From Tiliqua scincoides (Eukaryota; Chordata; Lepidosauria; Squamata; Scincidae): DNA of 64,000 nt. The stretch covers positions 96,439,659 to 96,503,658 of the forward strand of contig NC_089822.1 of NCBI RefSeq assembly GCF_035046505.1. The letters are read 5' to 3'. The position numbers were made by a program, and so were the translations under genes. Positions 53,001-63,710 of this stretch are shown piece by piece. Numbering within the stretch: position 1 is the stretch's first letter; each line of letters begins with the position of its first letter. Below the pieces are notes generated by a model that worked only from the letters and a program-made list of their open reading frames with translations, was not told where the DNA came from and did not search any database.

Positions 53001-56000
53001 TTTCTCATGAATGTATTGGGTTTTTTCATATTGCAGGATTTCCCCCAATATTAAAAAATGGTACCACCACCCTAAAGGCTAATTAGTACAATCTGCTACC
53101 GCTGTCCAAGGCACTCCCACCACCACATTTTGCTGGATGTGTAGATCAGGTCTTACTCCACAATAAATATCTTATTCCGCATTAAATATTGCTGTTTGCA
53201 CTGGTTGGCGATGACATGTTCAGTAGTCCTGGTCTTGTGCAACTATTGCTGTGGTCATGTCTTTTATAGGAATGTGGAGCAGATTGTGCCAAGTTCCAGA
53301 AAAGTGAACTGGAGCACAAGTTCAATAAGAGAGCTCTGGAGAGACCATACACATCCAAGCACTCCTGGGGGAAAACCTATGGCGAGCACAAGCGCCACCT
53401 GGAGTTAAGTCATGACCAGTACAGGGAATTGCAGAGATACGCGAAGGAGATTGGGATTTTCTTCACCGCATCAGGCATGGATGAGGTAAGTAAGATGTAT
53501 ATGGGGGGGGGGGTTTGTTTCAAAAGGAAGCTGTTTCTTGTGGAAGGCCCCTACAACCTGGGATGGACTTTAGCTGTAAATACAGCTTGGAAGCACAACT
53601 CTGGATGAGCCCCAAAGTCACTGGGATTTTTAGATGCTCACTAGGGACACAAGCTCTTTGTTTCTACTCCAGACTCTCAACTTGCTGACACTGACCTGAA
53701 GTGCGGCTGAACACCTGCCATCCAGTATCCCAAAAAATAGAGGGGAGCTTGCAATGAACCCTGAAATCTACATGCCTCTGAATTTCTTCAATATGGCCAT
53801 CGTCATTTGTTCACACTGCTGCTTGTTTCTGAGGGAGGATCATTCATCCACTCAGCAGTCTTTATTGATGGGGATTTCAATTTCTGTATTTTTATTTTTA
53901 AATGTCTCTCCCCTAGATGGCTGTAGAGTTTCTGCATGAACTGGCTGTTCCGTTTTTTAAAGTAGGATCAGGGGACACAAACAATTTCCCGTACTTGGAA
54001 AAGACAGCCAGAAAAGGTAATTTTAAATAGCGGTGTTAACGATTGTTGTCGAATGTTTGTAATGCATGTCTCTGTTTGAATAAATCCCAGCAGATAATCT
54101 AGCTATTGAACAGTGATTTTCTTTTTCAACCACTGTACCATGGCACATTGCTGTGCCACGAATGGTCTGCAGGTATGCCAAGGGAGTTTAAGGGAGGGTC
54201 ATTTATTAGTAGGGCCTTTGGGGCCCCCTGCCGTCAGCACGGTGTGTCTTGTCGATTGTCAACAAATGGATGGGGTGCCTTGACTATTTTAGCACCTTGT
54301 CAGTGTGCCATGAGATGAAAAAGGTTGAAAATCATTGCTATAGAAAATCATTGCTCTACCATTCATGTGGTATGTCTCCATATGAGAGAACATATGCCCA
54401 GTTGCAGACCTCCCATTATGTTCTATGGGGCAAATGCCCCAGGTGCAAGCCTGTAGGACCCCATGGAAGCCTTTCTGAGGCTCCCAATGGGGTCGGAAAC
54501 TGTGCTTGCAGTTTCCCAGAAGCACAGTGTATAGTGTCAGGGAACCTCAGAGAGGCTTCCCCAACACAGCCTTGGATCACACAAGGCTCCGTGAGCCTCA
54601 AGTGAGTGGGGGAACGGGACGGATTTGCATGTGAGGGGGCGACGACAGCCTGCAAGGGACACCATTGTGAACCTTTGTCCTGGAGCACGGGGCTGGGGAG
54701 GTCCGCCACTGCATATGCAGTTTCCTATGGCCAAGTAGACATGATAGCAAATACCCAGCTATAGCTTGGAACCTACCCTGTGTTGTGATATTGGTGTGTT
54801 GTTGTGACATGCTGCATGTCTTCTTCCGCTCTCTGTATCCATTTGCCAATGATGTGGGAAGGGGAAAATATTACGATATTGGGCAGGAGGTCTGGTCTAG
54901 AGGGTAGAGCCTCCGTTAGCCCAAAGATAACATCAGAAGGTCGCCAGTTCGAGGACACCGGCAGCTCCCTGAAGGCTGAGAATGGCGAGACCTTGAAGCA
55001 GCTGACAAGCCCAGCTGAGTGATTCCACCTGCTCTTGCTGTGAGGAGGAAGCGTCTTGGCTGCCCTCCACGTGAGAGATGGAGCTGCTTGTCAGCCTGCC
55101 TGGGAGAACTGGAGGCCAGAAGTGAGACCAAACCAGGAAGAGCCATTCTGAAATGTTGTTGGTTCTTGAAAGAGGGAACCTCTATGTTTGTAAAAATCCT
55201 CTTGAGGAATTTAGAAATGCCTGCCTATGTAAACCGCCTTGAATAAAGTTAGAGGAGTAATCCGATGACCAGAAAGGCAGTATATAAATACTGAGTTGTT
55301 GTTATTTATTATTGCAGCACCAGGTTGGTTCTACTCTACATTTTAGAGGGTAGAGCGAATAGCAATAGCTGTTTTCAGTGGCAGCCAAGACTTCCCTGTC
55401 ATATGTAGTATGATTAATTCCCCTCTCCATGAAACTGTGTGGCAGTGGGACAGCACTTTGAGTGAACTGGAGAAGTGTACTCCTATGCTCCTTCACCATG
55501 GAATGTGGAGGGGCTGCAGGAGAATTGTCTGAACTGGCCCAATGACAGTTAAATAAAGTAGACTGACTCCTAAATGCCATAAATGTCCTAAATAAAAAGC
55601 AACTTGAATATTGTTAAGTTGGGGTCTACTTAACAAAATTCCAGGTTTATCCTGCTGGGTGATAACATAGCAGTGGAATCACAAGTAGGGACTCCTTTAC
55701 TTATCTTAGGGGGCAGGAAGCTAGGGACAGGAGAATGTATAGAAGTGTTCCCTCAAGTGTACAGGACCCACACTCCAAAGGGAATTTGAAGTCACATCAG
55801 CACTGTGAATCAGATGATATAAACACAAATAGCTTTTGTTCTTATTGAGGAGGGATAGGCAGCTGGAGAACTGGCATGTGTTTGGTTATGGTTTTGCAAG
55901 ATAATATAGAGCACAGGTGAACTGGCAAGGGATCTGCCAATTTGTTATAATGCAGTTGTATAAGATCAAACAACAAACCTGATAAAATTAAGACAGATGT

Positions 56001-59000
56001 CCATGACCTTTCCATCCAGGTCGCCCAATGGTAATTTCTAGTGGAATGCAGTCGATGAACACAATGAAACAGGTGTACCAGCTTGTGAAGCCCATCAACC
56101 CAAACTTCTGTTTTCTCCAGTGCACCAGTGCTTACCCTCTTCAGCCTGAAGATGTCAACCTTCGGGTCATAAAGGTCAGTGAACCACCTTGGTTGATGGG
56201 TGAGACAATACTATTTATTTAAGGAATTTTTATCCTGCCTTTCCCCAATGGCACAAAAGGGTGCTGACAATATTTTAAAAATACAATATATATAAATACA
56301 AAAAAAAAACCTGTAACACTAAACTAGACAAAAACATTTGTGCCTAGCGTAGGTCAATAGTAGGTTGTAATCATTGTCCTGAAATGTCTCCTTTTGATTC
56401 TGGAGTCAATTGAGAACAGATTGAGGGCCAATTTTCCAATGGCAGAGCAGCCATACCAATGGGGCGTGCACTGCATCCTGTGGTGGGGAGGCAGTCACAG
56501 AGGCCTCCTCAATGTAAGGGAATACTTGTTCCCTTATCTTGGGGCTGCAATGTGGCTGCACTGATGCTGGAAAGTTCGATAGGATTGGGCCCTCACTCAC
56601 GGCCCAATCCTATGGTCCGCAGCATGCCTCCACGGTGCAGACCACAGTTGCAAACGTGCCGTAAGGCATGTTTGCGGGGCTTACCGCCGGGCTCCCACCA
56701 GAGGTGGCTCGGCTCCGGCCGGCGCTGAGCCACTGCCCGGCGGGCGCCTGCGTTCCGTAGCTCGGTGGTGCCTGTGACCGCCAGGCTGCGGAACGGCAAA
56801 TGGGGCAGGGACGGGGGCGTTCTGGGGAGGGGGAGGCCATCATGACTTGGGGATGGGGCGGGGAGGCCAGCATGACGCGGGGAGGGGGGCGTGCCAGAGG
56901 CGTGCCTGGGGGCGGGCAGGAGGAGGGTCCATGGAGCTCCGCTCTGCTGGATCCTAGGCGCTCGTGGAGGCTGCGTGCCTTACACGAGTGCCTTTACTTT
57001 AGTGGTGCCATTTGGGCGCCGCTAAAGAGAATAGCCCCATTGCGGGGCTGCCTCCCTTACCCGGGGGAAGGGGACGCTCCCGAGGTACCTCCCACAGTAG
57101 CACGGAAGGTGCTGGATTCGGCGGCAGCCCTCATGGTGCCGCCAAGCAGGGGCGACCTGGGCAGCTCAGGATTGGGCTGCCTTTTAGGATTGGGCTGTCG
57201 GTTATCTTGATAATAGAAATTATCTTGATCCTAGAAATTCTCTCAATTATAAGCGGAGGCTTCGTTCCAGCACATAATTAAAACTGCTTAAATCCATTTA
57301 TTTTGTCAGTGTATCTAACTTTGCTGTGGCTGGAGTATCTTGCATATAAGCACAATTGACCCATTTTATATCTTATCCCAGTGTTATTCAAACTTTGAGG
57401 TGCGGCTCCTTAGGGAAGTGCCAGGAACTCAAAGGAGAGGCAGGATGTCCTCTTGCAGCGATACAGTTGCACCCCTGGGCAGAATACGAGCCCATCTTCT
57501 GCGCTTTTTTTTAAAGCAGAAGAAACGGGAGTTGCTCAGCTGCGAGAGGGGCTGCTGCTGCCCTGCCCTCTTCCCCCTCCACTCCGAGGCTGCTGCCTTC
57601 TGTGTTTGCTGCATGTTGTTTCCAAAGCTCATCTGGCAAATACCAAGCATGCTCAGCTTGCAGTCCTTAACCCTCCTTGATCCTTGTCTGGTTGGTTCCT
57701 AGTTCCCAGCCTGGGATCGCTTCTCATCCAAGTGAAATCTCTCTTTTCAACCCCCTCCCTCTTCTGCTCCCCCTTTCGATCTGCAAACCTTCCTGCTTTC
57801 CTCCCCCTCCCCAAATAAAATGCTTCCTATTTTACCAGTCACCAGGGGTCTTAAAGTTGTTTCCATGCAGTTGGCAAAGGGGGGGGGGGAGGAGAGAAGC
57901 ACGCACTTTACTTGGCCAGGAGCAGAAAAAGGGAACAGTTTTAAAAGTGATTTATTAATCTTGTTGTTTGACTGAAGAGGAGCGGCTGTATTTTTAAAGT
58001 GATGAATCTTGCTATTTGAAGGGAATACTTATCAGCCATTGAGGAAGTGATTGCCAGCCCAATCCTATTCCTGGGAGTAAGCCCCATTGACTGTAGTGGG
58101 ACTTACTTCTGAGTAGACATGCACAGGCTTCAGTTGTGCATCTCCTAGTACAGGAGACAAATCAGCTTCCTAACCAAATCCTTATCAGCTATGATATATT
58201 TTCATGGTCTATTTTTGTTTTCCTCACCAGCTGCTGGAAAAATTTAATTTCATTAAATTCATAAAGAGTTCAATCCTATCCAAGGAGAATGGGAGAAATG
58301 ACTACTTGGATTGGGGTCCACAGGGGTGGGTGTGTGTAATGTTGGTCAGACTGGTTGTTCACAAAGTTCATTTGATAAAACAATTCTATTGGTATGCTTA
58401 CAAAGTTTGAAAAAATGAGACCTCCTGGACCAGACAAAATCTACCTACTCCAGCACCCTGTCTCCAACAGTGATCAGCAGCTGATCATTTATAAAGCATG
58501 TATATTGCTGTGTATTAATATATTTTTAAGATCTGCATTTAATTAATATAATTAATATAGTTAATATATATTTATTATTATATTATAATAAATATAATAT
58601 TATATTTAATATAGTCAATATTTCTGGCCACTTCCTATTTAATGATGTCACTTCCAGCCCTCAGGAACATGATGGGGAGTCATGGCCAACAGCCACGGGG
58701 GTCAAGCGAGCCACTGGCCAGGAAAGTTTGAGTACCACTGTCTTATCCTAACAGCCTGTGCATGGTTAGTTGTGTCCTGTGAAGATGACTGTCTTTGTAA
58801 TCCGAATCAACTTCTCTGTCCTTCTAGGAGTATCAATCAACTTTTCCCGATATTCCTATTGGCTATTCTGGTCATGAGACCGGGATAGCCATTTCTGTCG
58901 CAGCAGTTGCTATGGGTGCCAAAGTGTTGGAGCGCCACATCACACTGGACAAGACCTGGAAAGGAAGTGATCACCAGGCATCCCTGGAGCCAAACGAGTT

Positions 59001-59468
59001 GGCAGAACTGGTGAGGAGTATTCGGATGGTGGAGGCGGCCATGGGGTCTCCACTCAAACAGCTCTTGCCATGTGAAGTGGCCTGCAATGAAAAGGTAATT
59101 TTCTTGAATTACACTCTTCCTTTTTGTTTGGTTAATTGTGACAACAGCATACATATGTCTGCATCATAGGAAAGCCACAGAGATTGGCTACTTGCACATG
59201 CCTGTTACTGTAGATCAGTTAGCACCCATGACCTACCCTCCATCTTCTCTTCTTGTAGCTGGGGAAGTCTGTAGTTGCCAAAGTGAGAATCCCTGAAGGT
59301 ACCACACTGACCCTGGACATGCTCACAGTAAAGGTGGGTGAACCCAAGGGATACCCCCCAGAAGACATCTTTGACTTGGTTGGCAAGAAGGTTAAGGTGA
59401 ACATTGATGAAGATGAGACCATCCTTGAAGATGCCATTGAAAATGATGTGAAAAAAGTGAAATGCTAA
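49923..59468 (+). CDS. NANS: NANS, N-acetylneuraminate 9-phosphate synthase (complete, six exons)
   Basis: NANS is cytosolic. It condenses ManNAc-6-phosphate with phosphoenolpyruvate to give Neu5Ac-9-phosphate, the step after GNE. Exons 49923-50054, 53270-53485, 53917-54016, 56020-56174, 58828-59094 and 59259-59468 join in frame to 359 residues, the human length. Residues 1 to about 290 form the NeuB TIM barrel, with FIIAEIGQNHQGD, QCTSAYPLQPED, GYSGHETG (His217) and LERHITLDKTWKGSDH (His238). The two histidines correspond to the metal ligands of bacterial NeuB. Residues 291 to about 352 form the antifreeze-like SAF domain (VRIPEGTTLTLDMLTVKVGE). The start is the only ATG giving MPL.FELCPGR. 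All junctions are GT-AG and no break is seen. Confidence 0.98.
50347..50660. mobile_element. hAT element
   Basis: The ends are CAGTGTTTCTCAACCAGTGG and GGGTTGAGAACCACTG. The flanks ctctatac and ccctataa match at six of eight positions. It lies in NANS intron 1. Confidence 0.78.
50744..51331. mobile_element. Tigger2-like element with nested repeat
   Basis: The left end CAGGTTGAGTATCCCTTATCC and the right end GGATAAGGGGTAATCTACCTG are inverse, and the inner phrases ('ctggattctgg', 'caatttt ggaatagcc') match this family. Between about 50935 and 51185 a tail-type repeat is inserted (see the next entry). Confidence 0.78.
50935..51185 (-). mobile_element. BovB/L2-type tail repeat nested in Tigger-like element
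   Basis: On the minus strand it ends in 'aaaagcagtatataaatactg' followed by an A/T tail, and contains 'ctttgtgagc' and 'gggctcacaatctaaaaag'-like steps. It interrupts the element at 50744-51331 and is therefore younger than it. Confidence 0.55.
52125..52990 (-). mobile_element. CR1-like LINE 3' end, old
   Basis: Minus-strand pieces read LEYYVQFSAHLQKDTVQLEK and the tail region holds 'cagaacaaagacccatctag', the mirror of the CR1 3' end. It is far more decayed than the copies at 11.5 and 28 kb, with many frame breaks. It lies in NANS intron 1, antisense to it. Confidence 0.7.
53270..53485 (+). CDS. NANS: NANS exon 2
   Basis: The acceptor is TTTTATAG and the donor GTAAGT. 72 codons encode ECGADCAKFQKSELEHKFN through GIFFTASGMDE. 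The Lys and Gln of AKFQKSE are conserved in NeuB enzymes. Confidence 0.96.
53917..54016 (+). CDS. NANS: NANS exon 3
   Basis: The acceptor is TCCCCTAG and the donor GTAATT. The exon encodes MAVEFLHELAVPFFKVGSGD through YLEKTARK and the first base of Gly. It holds the KVGSGD strand-loop of the barrel. Confidence 0.96.
54111..54337. mobile_element. hAT element
   Basis: The ends are CAGTGATTTTCTTTTTCAACC and GGTTGAAAATCATTG. The flanks ctattgaa and ctatagaa differ at one base. It is 227 bp long. Its interior matches the fragment at 48760-48960. Confidence 0.82.
54885..55313 (+). mobile_element. Sauria-type SINE, complete
   Basis: It starts CAGGAGGTCTGGTCTAGAGG and has a tRNA-like head with the B box CCAGTTCGAGGAC, a long middle, and the tail 'aaaccgccttgaataaag' to 'ggcagtatataaatactg', ending in T/A repeats. 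It is inserted in NANS intron 3, same strand. Confidence 0.87.
55314..56019 (+). other. NANS intron 3, 3' part
   Basis: No repeat ends, exon or RNA gene were recognised between the SINE and exon 4. Confidence 0.3.
56020..56174 (+). CDS. NANS: NANS exon 4
   Basis: The acceptor is CATCCAG and the donor GTCAGT. The exon encodes GRPMVISSGMQSMNTMKQVY through QPEDVNLRVIK. SSGM and LQCTSAYP line the active site in NeuB structures. Confidence 0.96.
56424..56593. mobile_element. Short element with CAATCCTATC inverted ends, copy B
   Basis: Related to 36104-36278: shared 'caatggggc', 'ctgcatcctgtggtggg', 'ttgttcccttatcttggggc' and an end 'gctggaaagttcgatagg' 'attgggccc'. The left end is degraded. Confidence 0.6.
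56601..57178. mobile_element. GC-rich MITE-like element mimicking a CpG island
   Basis: It begins ggcccaatcctatggtcc and ends 'gctcaggattgggctgcc', inverse ends shared with the short elements above. The inside is very rich in G, C and CpG. It lies in NANS intron 4. No exon is supported; the CpG content is best explained by the repeat. Confidence 0.6.
57379..58740. mobile_element. Non-autonomous hAT element, copy 2
   Basis: The ends are CAGTGTTATTCAAACTTTG and AAAGTTTGAGTACCACTG, with a perfect 8-bp duplication tcttatcc (57371-57378 and 58741-58748). At 1362 bp it matches copy 1 (16226-18030) over its whole length, without the nested insertion. It lies in NANS intron 4, ending 87 bp before exon 5. 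No transposase is encoded. Confidence 0.94.
58828..59094 (+). CDS. NANS: NANS exon 5
   Basis: The acceptor is CCTTCTAG and the donor GTAATT. 89 codons encode EYQSTFPDIPIGYSGHETG through LPCEVACNEK, with both presumed metal-binding histidines. Confidence 0.97.
59259..59468 (+). CDS. NANS: NANS exon 6, SAF domain
   Basis: The acceptor is CTTGTAG. The exon encodes LGKSVVAKVRIPEGTTLTLD through the end NDVKKVKC, then TAA. It carries the whole antifreeze-like domain. The last dozen residues differ from human (GKKIKS) but keep the length. Confidence 0.96.
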   Translation: MGKSVVAKVRIPEGTTLTLDMLTVKVGEPKGYPPEDIFDLVGKKVKVNIDEDETILEDAIENDVKKVKC

Positions 59469-60142
59469 ATGGACTGGCTCTGTATGGTTTGTGAAATGGG
59501 ACCTTGGGATGCTCTTTAGCAGTACACTGAAATCGTAGCACTCTGTTAGAATGAATGGCTTTAGGGAAGCAAACCTCCATGAGATCTTTCTTTTTAGGTG
59601 GTCAAAAAAATGCCAGTATGACACAAGACTGAAATAGCGTTTGGGTAGTGCAGGATTCAGAAAACGGACTTTGTTCATGGCTGAAAATTCTTAGTAAAAC
59701 TTGACATAACTTTCCAGAGAGATTTTGTTAGATTTTAAAGGGCAGTATGGAGATTTGGAAATGTAGTGCCAACAGTGAATGCTGACTGCTGAAGAACATT
59801 TTGAACAGGACTTGATTTGGTGCAGACCGTTCAGCTCCAGTCTTCTAGTGCTGAGACTTCTGGGTAAGAGCAGGCTTGGTTGTTGTACCAGTTGGAACAC
59901 CTCAGGAAATACAGTTCAGTAGCCTCTATGCCTTACCATTCTATTTCTCATCTTCTTCATCTCTGCTAAAGTTTGGTGTGAAGGGAAAAGTTAAATGGCT
60001 ACAGACCGTGCATCAGATTCATGAATGGCTACTAGCCATAAGCAGTGCCTCTGGGTTACCACTGTTGCACATCAGAATAGTTTGGGGTTCCACCCACCCT
60101 TTTTAGGCCATGAATGTGCCACAGATGGCCAGTACAGATAGG
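59469..60142 (+). other. NANS: Probable NANS 3' UTR and flank
   Basis: No AATAAA lies close behind the stop; a variant AGTAAA occurs near 59692. The end of the mRNA cannot be placed by eye. Confidence 0.3.
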
Positions 60143-60150
60143 CTTAGGTC

Positions 60151-60627
60151 AGCAGTTCCCAAACTCTCCAGGAGTTTTAACAGGGTTCTCAAACTCTCCA
60201 GGAGTTTGGGAATCTGGGCAAGTGCTTTTAGGGGGAGGGGCAAAGGCAGCAATGTGTTTGTGTCCCTGCCAAGGCCAAAAGTGGTTTTTTAGACTTACTC
60301 CTGTCAGTGCCAGCTCTCCAGATGGTGCAGGGAGACCACAGACTCCTCTGCTGAGCTCCCCAAGCCTCCAAAAAGCTAAAAATAGCTATCGTGACCCACT
60401 TTTATTTTTGCATTCACAAACCTAAGTGGGTCACGATAGCTATTTTTAGCTTTTTTGAGGCTTGGGAAGCTCTACAGAAGACCTTTGCTGTCAGGGATAA
60501 GTCTCAAAAAAAACTTTTGGCCCCTGCCATGACAGGATGGTGGCAATCGCGCCACTGCACTTAAAGTGGCAGAGATGGGGCTTCCCTGGCTGGGGTTTCA
60601 CAGTGCCCCAAGTTTGCGAACCTTTGG
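60151..60627. mobile_element. hAT-like element containing a long hairpin
   Basis: The left end agcagttcccaaactctcc and the right end 'aagtttgcgaacctttgg' are hAT-like. The flanks cttaggtc and cttaggcg share six of eight bases. It contains the inverted repeat at 60355-60470. Confidence 0.6.
60355..60470. repeat. Hairpin: 47-bp inverted repeat with 22-bp loop
   Basis: The arms 60355-60401 and 60424-60470 are reverse complements with two mismatches over 47 bp. The innermost arm sequence is GCTATCGTGACCCACTT. The near-identity implies recent formation or gene conversion between arms. Confidence 0.88.
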
Positions 60628-61764
60628 CTTAGGCGATTGGTCTGCTGAATTAAAAACAAAAAACAAGCCCATGTGAGACAGTGTCTTGTGAGATCTTGTT
60701 TGTAAAGCTACTGTTTGTGGTCTAGTTGACTGGTCGGATGGCTAATATGTACAAACTGGGTTCTAAATGGAAAGAAATTTCCCCAGGTCCTCTCTCAGTA
60801 ATAGCTCCAGTTCCTGTTGCAGAAAATGTTGCCATTGTTGCATCTGGAAGTTACTCAAACATTACCAAGTTTAGTAAATGTTTTGCATGTTGGTGCAGTG
60901 TGTTGGGCATTCAAAAAGAGACATATGACACAACTAGGCTTCGGACCAGCACATATTATCAGCCTAAACAGAATGGCACCAGTATGTCATTCACATGGCA
61001 GTGGCTTGCCTGGGGGTGTCTTCATTTCTGTACTGAAACTTTTAATTCAAATGAGCAGCCTCCCTTGCCATTCAAAAGATTATTTTTTTTTACAACAACT
61101 TCAAGTGCATAATCTGTTCTGTGCTTGCTATAGAACAGTATTCACCCTCTTGCATCTCTGAATGAGTCACTGCTCTGGGTTCACTTCCTTCCAGTCAGGA
61201 AGCATGCTCAGAACAGTGTCTCATGCAGTAGTACAGGTTATAAGCTCTTCTGAGAGCAGGTAACCCTTATGGTAGCAAGAAGATGGATATTGAAAAATTG
61301 GAAGGATTAGTCACTGGATTGAAGACCTTGTATCAACTTTCGAGTAAATAGCTTACAAATGATAACTGTGAATGGATATATTTGTAATTTGGAAGCCTTT
61401 CTTATAGATAGATATAGCATGTGAAATATGCAATGGTATTGATTGCTTAAGTATCTTTAATTACCGTCCTTGCCCACCTTTTTGTAAACAGGTTCATCTT
61501 AGTTTCTCTTTGTAAAAGTCCTGAAAACAGATCTCAATTTCAGTTTGCAACTGATTCGTTTGTATTCATATTGTGTTTCTTAAATATATCTTTTTCTCTC
61601 ACAAAAGATACATTTTAAAAAGTTCTTCCATAATCAGAAAGTAAACCTTTGGGAATGTAAAACTGGAATGTTTCTCTAACTTTTATTTAGGAATAAGTGT
61701 ACCAGTTTTTGAAAGTATGGAAACATGATCATAGAATTAAGGCAACACTTTTCTGCATATAACG

Positions 61765-62102
61765 CAGTGTTTTTCAAACTGTGGGTCGGGACCCACTGGG
61801 TGGATCGTGAGCCAATTTCATGCAGGTCCCCATTCATTTCAATATTTTATTTTTAATATATTAGACTTGATGCTACCATGACTGCATTTGGGGAAATGCT
61901 ACAGACCTGTACTGTGAACAGGCTACTCTGTAAATGTTTTTAACCATGATAGAAAATGGGACTTACTCCTGGGTAAGTGTGGGTAGGATTGCAGCCTAGG
62001 ATTGTTAAAGATTTTCCTGCCTGATGATGTCACTTCGGATGGGTCCTGACAGATTCTCATTCTAAAAAGAGGGTCCCGGTGCTAAATGTGTGAGAACCAC
62101 TG
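61765..62102. mobile_element. hAT element, decayed
   Basis: The ends are CAGTGTTTTTCAAACTGTGG and TGTGAGAACCACTG. The flanks match weakly (five of eight). A partial palindromic-repeat relic lies at about 61960-61999. Confidence 0.65.
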
Positions 62103-62931
62103 CTATACAGGATAGTGATGATGAAGGAAGCAATATATGCAACATGAAGGCCTAAGGGAAGGCACAGAAAGAAAAGTTCTGTATTTATTCATAGGCTGCC
62201 ACTTTGATTGGTAACCCTTGAAAGACACTGCCTGTACGTTCACAATTGTTTCTCTGCATTGAACATGAAACCGGAAGTGGGTTGCAATATTATTTTTTCA
62301 TTGTTTTGAGGGGCAGGGAGCCCTGCAGAGGGCTCCTCGCGGCTCCTCACGAGGCCAGCGTAGAAAGGGTAAGTTGTTAAAAAGCTTCTTGGTTCCTGGC
62401 AGTGGCATGGTCCTGCCGCTCATGTCGCAGCCACCCTCCACCCCCCACCCACATAAATAACAGGGTTCTCAAACTTCTGGTGAGTTTGATAACCGCTGTT
62501 CTCTACAGCATGAAGACCAGAAACATACTGTTTTAAAAAGGAAAATGAAGATTGCAGTCTAGCATACTTATTTGGTTGTAGATCCACTACATGCAGAGTG
62601 GTTTGTTCCTAAGCAAACATACTTGGAATTGGGGAATAAATTATCCAGATTCTACATATCATATGAACTTTCTCAGCTGCATTATGGGCAGGTGTCCACA
62701 ATTCTGGTGTCACAGCAGTTGGTCTGGCATCAGTGAAAGTCTCCTAGCTACCTGAGTGCAATCAAGCCCCACACTTTCCTGCGCCAGCAAAGACAAGAGA
62801 CGCATCAGGGGTTGCTGTGGAGCGCTGATCATGGGCTATACAGCATGATCAAGCTTATGCGGTCTGCTTGTAATTCACCTGGAATCTATTTTATTTAAGA
62901 TGGAGGAGTCTGAGAATGGGTCCAAATAGTA

Positions 62932-63710
62932 CAGGTGTAGCCTATTTATCCACGGATTTTTTTATCTGCAGATTTGTCTCAATTCGAATGGGGTGGGGGA
63001 ACCAAAAGTCACACACACCTTTGCCTCCTTTGCCCTGCACTGGTGTCTCCCTCCATTTCCAGACAGCCCAAAACACTGCAAAAAGGCTCTGCCTCACCCA
63101 GGCAGGGAAATAGCGCTGGAGCCCTGGAAGAGGTTCTCCTTACAAAGGAACAGTAACACTCCTGGAGCCCCTGAGCCAGGGAAGGGGGGCCCAAAAATCT
63201 CTGTAGCCAGAACACATGCAGCAAGGTGGAGCTCTGTCTCTCACTCTCACTCACACAGGGGCAAGTATGGTAGCAACAGAGGAGATTGCTTTAAAAAACC
63301 CAGGGAGTGTTTGCCAAATTCACCCCCCCCCCCATTGAGATGGTGCAGGCAATCACCAACACAATCAAGCCTTCCCACCAAGCAAAGCATGAGATTTAGC
63401 CTACAATCCTCTCCACACTTTTCTGGGAGTAAGCCCCATTGACTGGAATGGGGCTTACTTCTGAGTAGAAACGCATAGAGTTGGACTCTTAAAAGATCAG
63501 CATCCCATGTGAAAGAAGCCAGGCAGCTGGCAACGGGGAGGGCTGAGTACAGAGGGGAGGGGATTGATAACAGCTGCCTTAGTTTCCTTCCATCTGGAAG
63601 TGTTAGGCTGCAGTGTATTTGCGTAACTCTATGGAATTTAGCACAACACGTTTTTGTAAATCGTGCTGAGTCACGCAACAGAACTAACGTGGATAAATAG
63701 GCTCCACCTG
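62932..63710. mobile_element. Tigger/pogo-like non-autonomous element, 779 bp
   Basis: The inverted ends are CAGGTGTAGCCTATTTATCC and its near-inverse GGATAAATAGGCTCCACCTG, with TA on both sides (62930-62931 and 63711-63712). It shares its end type with 17342-17780. A copy of the palindromic repeat (63399-63488) sits inside. Short open frames inside are not conserved and carry no transposase motif. Confidence 0.87.
63399..63488 (+). repeat. Short palindromic repeat within Tigger-like element
   Basis: Contains 'ctgggagtaagccccattga' and 'ggggcttacttctgagtag', bounded by 'ctacaatcctctcc' and 'catagagttggactct'. Confidence 0.8.

Noticed and set aside
56601-57178. Candidate internal CpG-island promoter in NANS intron 4
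   Set aside because: Inverted ends shared with neighbouring short elements point to a repeat; no start-site evidence is visible.
62993-63442. 149-codon open frame on the plus strand
   Set aside because: It lies inside the Tigger-like element 62932-63710, is Pro/Ser/His-rich and has no DDE or DNA-binding motif. It is likely chance.
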